From Planctomycetota bacterium (GTDB taxonomy: Bacteria; Planctomycetota; PUPC01; DSUN01), in NCBI GenBank assembly GCA_035384565.1, contig DAOOIT010000116.1:1-9529 (forward strand): a DNA stretch of 9,529 nt, written 5' to 3'. Under the pieces are notes generated by a model. It was given only the letters and a program-made list of their open reading frames with translations, ran no database searches and was not told where the DNA came from. Both the position numbers and the translations under genes were made by a program. Positions 1 to 5,853 of this stretch are shown here, one piece after another (positions within the stretch are counted from its first letter, which is position 1; the number at the start of each line of letters is the position of its first letter).

Positions 1-2
1 GG

Positions 3-41
3 CCAGAATCGCGGGCGTCGCAGTCCCACGCGGATTCTTGG
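3..41. other. Imperfect hairpin near the left edge, possible terminator of an upstream gene
   Basis: AGAATC (5-10) pairs with GATTCT (33-38). The stem extends inward by GCG/CGC with one bulged G, and outward by CC/GG with one bulged T. There is no T tract. It lies before the regulator promoter, so it could end transcription of a gene left of the window. No upstream gene can be identified: one frame is open from position 2 to a TGA at 83-85, but 27 codons are too few to judge. The call rests on base pairing only. Confidence 0.25.
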
Positions 42-54
42 ACAGGCTCCTAGC

Positions 55-70
55 CGGCAGCGCGGTTGCT
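55..70 (+). promoter_or_regulatory. Weak sigma-54-like -24/-12 site before the activator gene
   Basis: CGGCAGCGCGGTTGCT has the invariant GG and GC with exactly ten bases between them and a good TTGCT at -12, but a poor -24 half (CGGCAG against TGGCAC). If real it would let the activator control its own gene. GG-N10-GC is common by chance in GC-rich DNA, so this is a suggestion only. It is much weaker than the two other sigma-54 sites in this window. Confidence 0.25.
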
Positions 71-81
71 CCCTACCCGTC

Positions 82-110
82 TTGACCTCGCCGTCGCGAA
101 TTCCTACAAT
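82..110 (+). promoter_or_regulatory. Sigma-70-like promoter of the sigma-54 activator gene
   Basis: TTGACC (82-87) and TACAAT (105-110) are separated by 17 bases. Each differs from the housekeeping consensus at one position. Transcription would start near 117. This places the promoter downstream of the longest possible start (TTG 66) and supports translation from GTG 174, with a leader of about 57 bases. Confidence 0.6.
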
Positions 111-173
111 ATCGTCGGCCAGCATACGGCAACAGACACGCCGGTGCGGCTCAGCTCTGCGAGGGACTGCCCA

Positions 174-1727
<1,554 letters not shown>

Positions 1728-1764
1728 ACCAGTACATCCACACCGCCAGGTAGGTCAGCCACAA

Positions 1765-1784
1765 ATACCATACCGAATGGTATG
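1765..1784. promoter_or_regulatory. Palindromic upstream activator or operator site
   Basis: ATACCAT (1765-1771) and ATGGTAT (1777-1783) form perfect 7-base arms around a 5-base spacer. A second register, CATACC-GAAT-GGTATG (1769-1784), is also perfect. The centre is about 128 bases before the predicted sigma-54 transcription start, a typical distance for an enhancer-binding protein. A small AT-rich stretch at 1822-1830 lies between it and the promoter and could help DNA bending. It does not match the classical NifA site TGT-N10-ACA, so the binder is inferred only from the activator encoded next door. Confidence 0.5.
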
Positions 1785-1875
1785 ATTGTGGGACCGGCCC
1801 ACTCGAGCGACTCTCGGCTTCTAAAATATTGCCATCACTGCATTTACGCAGATGCACCAGCCCGGACCTGCGATC

Positions 1876-1891
1876 TGGCACACCCATTGCT
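1876..1891 (+). promoter_or_regulatory. Sigma-54 (-24/-12) promoter of the porin-amtB-P-II operon
   Basis: TGGCACACCCATTGCT matches the sigma-54 consensus at the TGGCAC and TTGCT blocks, with the required ten bases between GG (1877-1878) and GC (1889-1890). The expected start of transcription is near 1902, leaving a leader of about 57 bases before ATG 1959. With a sigma-54 activator gene just upstream and nitrogen-uptake genes downstream, this is the best-supported regulatory site in the window. Confidence 0.8.
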
Positions 1892-1958
1892 CTCGCACGC
1901 CGATGCGCCAACCTGGCGCTGGACCAGGCGTTCGATGCAAGGGAAAGGGCCGGAACCG

Positions 1959-2777
1959 ATGCGTCTCATGTCCGCCGCAGTGGCCATCCTCTTGTTTCCC
2001 TGTGCGGCTCGCTGGGGGGCCGCCGCCGAGGTGCCCGCCCCCGAGGGCGGTGCGGCCCCTGCCGAATCGGCCCCCGCGCCCGAGAAACCCTGGTCGGTCA
2101 CCCTCGACTCGACGTTCAACGGGAAGTACGTCTGGCGCGGGGTCAACGTGGTGGACGACCCCGTGTGGCAGCCCTCGGCCACCTTTGCCTGGAAGGGGCT
2201 CAGCCTGAACGTCTGGGGCAACCTGGACCTCACCGACGTGAACGGCGACCGCCGCAACTTCACTGAGGTGGACTACACGCTCGACTACTCGCACAGCGTG
2301 GGCAAGGCCACGTTCTCGGTCGGCACGATCCGCTATGTGTTCCCCCACACGGGGTTCCCAACGACCACCGAGGTGTACGCCGGCGTGACTCTCGACGCGC
2401 CCCTCTCCCCCACCTTCAAGGTCTACAAGGACATTGATGAATCGGACGGCGTCTACGCCAACTTCGCCCTGAGCCACACGGTCCCCGGCCTGATCCGGTT
2501 CTCGGAGAGAGCCAGCATGTCGCTCGCTCTCTCCGCGGCCGTGGGCTGGGGCGACCACAAGAACAACAACTTCTACTATGCAGGCACCGATGCGAGCGGC
2601 CTGGCCGATCTGACGTGCTCGGTGGGCCTTCCCATCGCCATCGGCGACCACATCACCATCAAGCCCGCCCTCAACTGTTCGCGGCTGCTGGACCCCGACG
2701 CCCGCCGCAACATGAAGGCCGCGGGCGTTGACCCGACGAATCACTGGCTCGGTCTTTCATTCACCTTCGCGTTCTGA
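1959..2777 (+). CDS. Outer-membrane beta-barrel protein, TorF/Gcw_chp-like putative porin
   Basis: This is a 272-residue exported protein. A signal peptide covers about 1-23 (MRLMSAAVAILLFPCAARWGAAA), followed by an Ala/Pro-rich linker (24-43). The rest alternates polar and hydrophobic residues as beta-barrel strands do. KYVWRG (56-61) near the first strand resembles the YxxRG motif of the TorF/Gcw_chp family, and the chain ends in LGLSFTFAF with a terminal Phe, the usual outer-membrane assembly signal. ATG 1959 was chosen because it begins the signal peptide and follows AAGGGAAAGGG (1939-1949); ORF extension to 1782 would cover the sigma-54 promoter. It is first in the operon, 42 bases before amtB. 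I infer that it lets small solutes, perhaps ammonium or amines, through the outer membrane. The family has no settled function, and this copy is divergent. Confidence 0.72.
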   Translation: MRLMSAAVAILLFPCAARWGAAAEVPAPEGGAAPAESAPAPEKPWSVTLDSTFNGKYVWRGVNVVDDPVWQPSATFAWKGLSLNVWGNLDLTDVNGDRRNFTEVDYTLDYSHSVGKATFSVGTIRYVFPHTGFPTTTEVYAGVTLDAPLSPTFKVYKDIDESDGVYANFALSHTVPGLIRFSERASMSLALSAAVGWGDHKNNNFYYAGTDASGLADLTCSVGLPIAIGDHITIKPALNCSRLLDPDARRNMKAAGVDPTNHWLGLSFTFAF

Positions 2778-2819
2778 GACAACCCGGCTTCCACCCCCTG
2801 AACGAAAGGAGAAAGAGCG

Positions 2820-4160
2820 ATGAAATGGAAGCTGATGGCGGCGGCGGGAGCGTTCGCGTGTCTTCTCGGCGGCACGGCGGCAGGGGCGGAGGCCGCGCCC
2901 GCGCCGCCCCCGCCCGCGAGCGCCCAGGGGCTCGACACCTTCTGGGTGCTCATGGCCGCCTTCCTGGTGTTCTTCATGCAGGCGGGGTTCGGCATGGTCG
3001 AGGCCGGCTTCATCCGCGTGAAGAACACGTGCAACATCCTCACCAAGAACTTCCTCGACTACTGCATCGCCTGCGTGATGTTCTTCCTCGTGGGCTACGC
3101 GTTCATGTTCGGCAAGGGCAGCGCGTTCATCGGCTGGACGGGCTTCGGCATGGAGGGGGCTGAGAACCCCTCGGGCGTGCCGATCTTCGCCTTCTGGCTC
3201 TTCCAGGCCGCCTTCTGCGGCGCGGCGGCCACCATCGTGGCGGGCGGCATGGCCGAGCGCATGAAGTTCTCGGCCTACCTGATCTACACGGTCGTCGTCA
3301 GCTCGATCCTCTACCCGATCGTCGGCCACTGGATCTGGAACGCCGATGGCTGGCTGGCGAAGATGGGCTTCGGCGACTTCGCCGGCTCCACCGTGGTGCA
3401 CACGGTGGGGGGCTACGTGGCGCTGGTGGGCACGGTGATCCTGGGCCCGCGAATCGGCAAGTTCGCGCCCGACGGGCGGCCCAAGGCCATTCCCGGCCAC
3501 TCGATCCCCCTGGCGTCCCTCGGCGTGTTCCTGCTCTGGTTCGGCTGGTTCGGCTTCAATCCGGGCTCGACCCTCGCCGTGGGCGACGGCACGGCGATCG
3601 GCCTCGTGGCGATGAACACCAACCTGGCGGCCTGCACCGGCGCGCTGGCGGCCATGCTCACCATCTGGGCGATCGTCGGCAAGCCCGACCTCTCGATGAC
3701 GATGAACGGCTGCCTGGCCGGCCTCGTGGCCATCACGGCCCCGTGCAACTACGTGTCGCCCGCGGCCGCTCTCGCCATCGGCGCCGTGGCCGGCGTGATC
3801 GTGGTGCTCGGCGTGCTGCTGCTCGACCGCCTGGGCGTGGACGACCCCGTGGGCGCCGTGCCCGTGCACGCGATGAACGGCACCTGGGGCACCCTGGCCG
3901 TGGGGCTGTGGGGACAGAAGTCCCTCGGTCTCGCCCGCGACGGCTTCTTCCACGGCGGCGGGCTTGAGCAGCTCGGCGTCCAGGCCCTCGGCAACCTGGC
4001 TACCATCGCCTTCGCCGTGGTGTTGATGGCCTCGCTCTTCGTCGTGATGAAGAAGACCATGGGCCTCCGCGTCTCGCGTGAGGAAGAAGTCCGCGGCCTC
4101 GACATCGGCGAGCACGGCATGGAGGCCTATGCGGGGTTCCAGGTCTTCACCACCACGTGA
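2820..4160 (+). CDS. amtB: Ammonium transporter, Amt/MEP/Rh family
   Basis: This 446-residue inner-membrane protein conducts ammonium, probably as a trimer. A cleavable leader (about 1-25) and a Pro/Ala stretch precede the first core helix (DTFWVLMAAFLVFFMQAGFG, 39-58). The membrane core continues to about residue 411 with the expected eleven or so helices. Key residues of E. coli AmtB are present: FQAAF (128-132, Phe gate), D186 and H194 in DFAGSTVVH, F246 and S250 in GWFGFNPGS, and the second pore histidine H350 in VPVHAMNGTWG. The cytosolic tail ends with EHGMEAY (431-437), as is usual in the family. The start follows AAAGGAG (2805-2811) by eight bases. It lies between the porin and P-II genes under the sigma-54 promoter at 1876. 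Nothing looks damaged. Transport rather than pure sensing is inferred from the intact twin histidines. Confidence 0.96.
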   Translation: MKWKLMAAAGAFACLLGGTAAGAEAAPAPPPPASAQGLDTFWVLMAAFLVFFMQAGFGMVEAGFIRVKNTCNILTKNFLDYCIACVMFFLVGYAFMFGKGSAFIGWTGFGMEGAENPSGVPIFAFWLFQAAFCGAAATIVAGGMAERMKFSAYLIYTVVVSSILYPIVGHWIWNADGWLAKMGFGDFAGSTVVHTVGGYVALVGTVILGPRIGKFAPDGRPKAIPGHSIPLASLGVFLLWFGWFGFNPGSTLAVGDGTAIGLVAMNTNLAACTGALAAMLTIWAIVGKPDLSMTMNGCLAGLVAITAPCNYVSPAAALAIGAVAGVIVVLGVLLLDRLGVDDPVGAVPVHAMNGTWGTLAVGLWGQKSLGLARDGFFHGGGLEQLGVQALGNLATIAFAVVLMASLFVVMKKTMGLRVSREEEVRGLDIGEHGMEAYAGFQVFTTT

Positions 4161-4237
4161 GAGAAGGGAAGCCCGTCCCGACCCGTCACGCGTCACGCAT
4201 CGCGCGCTGGCGCCGGCCCCAAGAAAGGAGCGAACCC

Positions 4238-4579
4238 GTGAAACTCATCATCGCCTACATTCAGCCCGAGAAGCTCAGCGACGTGAAGCAGGAGCTCTAC
4301 AAGGCCGAGGTCTTCAAGATCTCGGTCACCAACGCGATGGGCTGCGGCCAGCAGAAGGGCTACCACGAAGCCTATCGCGGCGTGGACATCGAGGTGAATC
4401 TCCTCAAGAAGGTTCGCCTGGAGATCGCCGTCAACGAGGGCTTCGTCAAGCCCACGGTGGACGCCATCATCAAGGGCGCCCGCACGGGCCAGATCGGCGA
4501 CGGCAAGATCTTCATCCTCGACCTGGTCGAGTGCATCCGCATCCGCACGGGCGAGACCGGCGGCCCCGCCATCGGGTGA
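4238..4579 (+). CDS. glnK: P-II nitrogen regulatory protein, GlnK type, lacking Tyr51
   Basis: This is a 113-residue trimeric P-II protein. P-II proteins bind ATP/ADP and 2-oxoglutarate, and the copy next to amt normally docks on the channel and blocks it. The start is GTG 4238, seven bases after AAAGGAG (4224-4230), giving MKLIIAYIQP as P-II proteins begin. The T-loop shows Q39, K40, G41, Y46 and R47 (R47 is the pore-plugging Arg of E. coli GlnK). Position 51, the uridylylated Tyr of proteobacterial P-II, is Ile (GVDIEV, 48-53). The B-loop TGQIGDGK (83-90) and the C-loop RIRTG (101-105) hold the nucleotide-contact residues K90, R101 and R103. It lies 77 bases after amtB, last in the operon. 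It probably senses energy and 2-oxoglutarate without covalent modification. The symbol rests on family and position, not on a tested role. Confidence 0.95.
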   Translation: MKLIIAYIQPEKLSDVKQELYKAEVFKISVTNAMGCGQQKGYHEAYRGVDIEVNLLKKVRLEIAVNEGFVKPTVDAIIKGARTGQIGDGKIFILDLVECIRIRTGETGGPAIG

Positions 4580-4603
4580 GCCTGCGGAGCCCGCCCGGGA
4601 ATC

Positions 4604-4671
4604 CGCGAGGCGCTCCGGCGCCCCGCGCATGGGATGGCCGCATCGGACGTTGCCCGTCCGGGGCGGCCATC
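4604..4671. terminator. Two hairpins between convergent genes, probable bidirectional terminator
   Basis: Hairpin one (4604-4627) has GGCGC/GCGCC around TCCG, plus four outer pairs beyond one mismatch. Hairpin two (4633-4671) has GATGGCCGC/GCGGCCATC outside and CGGACG/CGTCCG inside around a TTGCC loop, with a 2x2 internal loop that includes one T-G wobble. Neither is followed by a T tract. They fill the gap between the end of the P-II gene (4579) and the end of the opposite-strand propeller gene (4704), where a shared terminator is expected. Confidence 0.6.
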
Positions 4672-4703
4672 GCCGTTCGTGCGCCGTCGGTGCTTGCGGC
4701 GCC

Positions 4704-5624
4704 TCAGCGCAGCCGCTCGCACTTCGTCACGTCGCCCTCGGCGTCTATGATGAAGACCCCCGAGATCGTCTTGAACTGCTGGTTGTCGAACAGCTCGGCC
4801 ACCACCTTCTTGTCGGGTGACACCTCGACGATCTGCGGCTGCTGGCCCACGTGGCCGTGCCCGCCCCAGTTGCAGATCACCGTGTTGCCGTTCGACAGCC
4901 GCTGCATGCCCGCCGTGAACCGCAGCGGGTTGCCGGGCAGGTCGTTCTCGTTGATCTCCCACACCACGGCGCCTTTGGCGTCCACCTCCAGCACCTTGTG
5001 GGCGTCGCCCGTCGAGATCAGCGTGTTGCCGTTCGGCAGGCGGATGCCGCCGAAGGCCATCTTCTGCTTGAACTCCCACACGATCTTGCCCGCCGCGTCG
5101 TACTCGCGCACCACGCCGTCGCTGTACTGCCCCACCAGGTAGTTGCCGTTGGCCAGCTTGCGGGCGCCGCGCATCTGGCCGTGGGTGTTCTTGCACTCCG
5201 TGGTCAGCGGCACCTCCTTGAGGATTTTGCCCTCGCGGTCCACCTCGATGACGCGGCACGGCCCGCTCTCGGCCACCATCACCACGCCGTCGGGCAGCGG
5301 CTGGCAGGCGTGCACCTCGTTGGCGGGCGCCGTCCTGTACTCCCACACCACCTTCTGGTCGCGCGTGACCTCTTTGGCGCCCTTGGTATGGGTGAAGAGG
5401 ATATTGCCGTTCGGCAGCAGCCAGATGTCCTGCGCTCCGGGCGCCTTGCACTCCCACTCGATCTTGCCTTCCTTGTTCACCAGGCACACCTTGCCTGCGC
5501 CGTAGTCGGCGCACAGCAGCGCCCGCCCGAGCGACTTCGCCATCGCCGGCTTCGGCTCTTCGCCGGCCCGGGCGCCCATGACGCACGCCAGCACCCCACA
5601 CCACGCCACACGACGCAGGCTCAC
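4704..5624 (-). CDS. Secreted PQQ-type/NGN-repeat beta-propeller protein
   Basis: This 306-residue protein has a signal peptide (about 1-20, ending GARA). The rest is a series of propeller blades about 40-46 residues apart. The blade core recurs as LPNGNILF (70-77), LPDGVVMV (110-117), LANGNYLV (157-164), LPNGNTLI (196-203) and LSNGNTVI (243-250). Four are preceded or followed by a G-K-x-x-W-E strand (53-58, 90-95, 179-184, 218-223). This is the pattern of the PQQ-binding-like or arylsulfotransferase-like propellers common in PVC bacteria. No catalytic His/Arg set can be assigned, so it may bind a ligand or act as a scaffold rather than catalyse. The start is GTG 5624, six bases from GGAAGGAG (5631-5638). 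It lies downstream of the lyase gene on the same strand, 229 bases away, with its own candidate promoter, so co-transcription is uncertain. Confidence 0.85.
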   Translation of the reverse strand: MSLRRVAWCGVLACVMGARAGEEPKPAMAKSLGRALLCADYGAGKVCLVNKEGKIEWECKAPGAQDIWLLPNGNILFTHTKGAKEVTRDQKVVWEYRTAPANEVHACQPLPDGVVMVAESGPCRVIEVDREGKILKEVPLTTECKNTHGQMRGARKLANGNYLVGQYSDGVVREYDAAGKIVWEFKQKMAFGGIRLPNGNTLISTGDAHKVLEVDAKGAVVWEINENDLPGNPLRFTAGMQRLSNGNTVICNWGGHGHVGQQPQIVEVSPDKKVVAELFDNQQFKTISGVFIIDAEGDVTKCERLR

Positions 5625-5673
5625 TACTTACTCCTTCCATCCAGGGCGATCTGCACCACCGAACGCGGCTGCC

Positions 5674-5702
5674 ATTGTAGCCGCCGACAAGGGGAAATCC
5701 AA
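5674..5702 (-). promoter_or_regulatory. Sigma-70-like promoter of the propeller gene
   Basis: Read on the minus strand, TTGGAT (5702-5697) and TACAAT (5679-5674) are exactly 17 bases apart. The -10 differs from consensus at one position; the -35 keeps TTG only. Transcription would start near 5667, about 43 bases before GTG 5624. The TACAAT box is the same as in the activator promoter. Confidence 0.45.
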
Positions 5703-5723
5703 CACCGCCCGCGTCGGACGAGC

Positions 5724-5801
5724 GTGGACGACATGGACACCATGGGCAGCATGGACGCGGCGACGAGCCGTTGCGTCCATACTGTCCATCGTGTCCACGA
5801 C
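5724..5801. repeat. 9-nt-periodic GTCCAT/ATGGAC repeats arranged as an inverted repeat
   Basis: The left half is four 9-base units, GTGGACGAC, ATGGACACC, ATGGGCAGC and ATGGACGCG (5724-5759). The right half is the same kind of unit on the other strand, GCGTCCATA, CTGTCCATC and GTGTCCACG (5773-5799). The 29-base arms 5730-5758 and 5773-5801 match at 24 positions around a 14-base spacer. It lies between the two minus-strand genes, so it could fold in the RNA after the lyase stop. Translations of it are short MD/VH repeats with no start signal and are not a gene. Confidence 0.7.
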
Positions 5802-5817
5802 ATGTTCGCCGTAACGC

Positions 5818-5845
5818 GCGCGATATGAGCAAGCGCTCAGCGCGC
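5818..5845 (-). terminator. Hairpin just after the lyase stop codon, possible terminator
   Basis: TGAGC (5826-5830) pairs with GCTCA (5835-5839) around AAGC. The outer arms GCGCG (5818-5822) and CGCGC (5841-5845) are joined through a 3/1 internal loop. It begins nine bases after the lyase stop on the minus strand. There is no U tract, so it may be a processing or stability element instead. Confidence 0.4.
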
Positions 5846-5853
5846 CCCCACGC

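Noticed and set aside
1821..2744. Long open frame on the minus strand opposite the porin gene
   Set aside because: The translation is His/Gly/Val/Arg-rich without domain features. It is the complement of a clearly exported barrel protein in GC-rich DNA and has no ribosome-binding site.
2757..4196. 479-residue open frame opposite amtB
   Set aside because: It is His/Glu/Arg-rich antisense of a certain transporter, with no start signal or recognisable domain.
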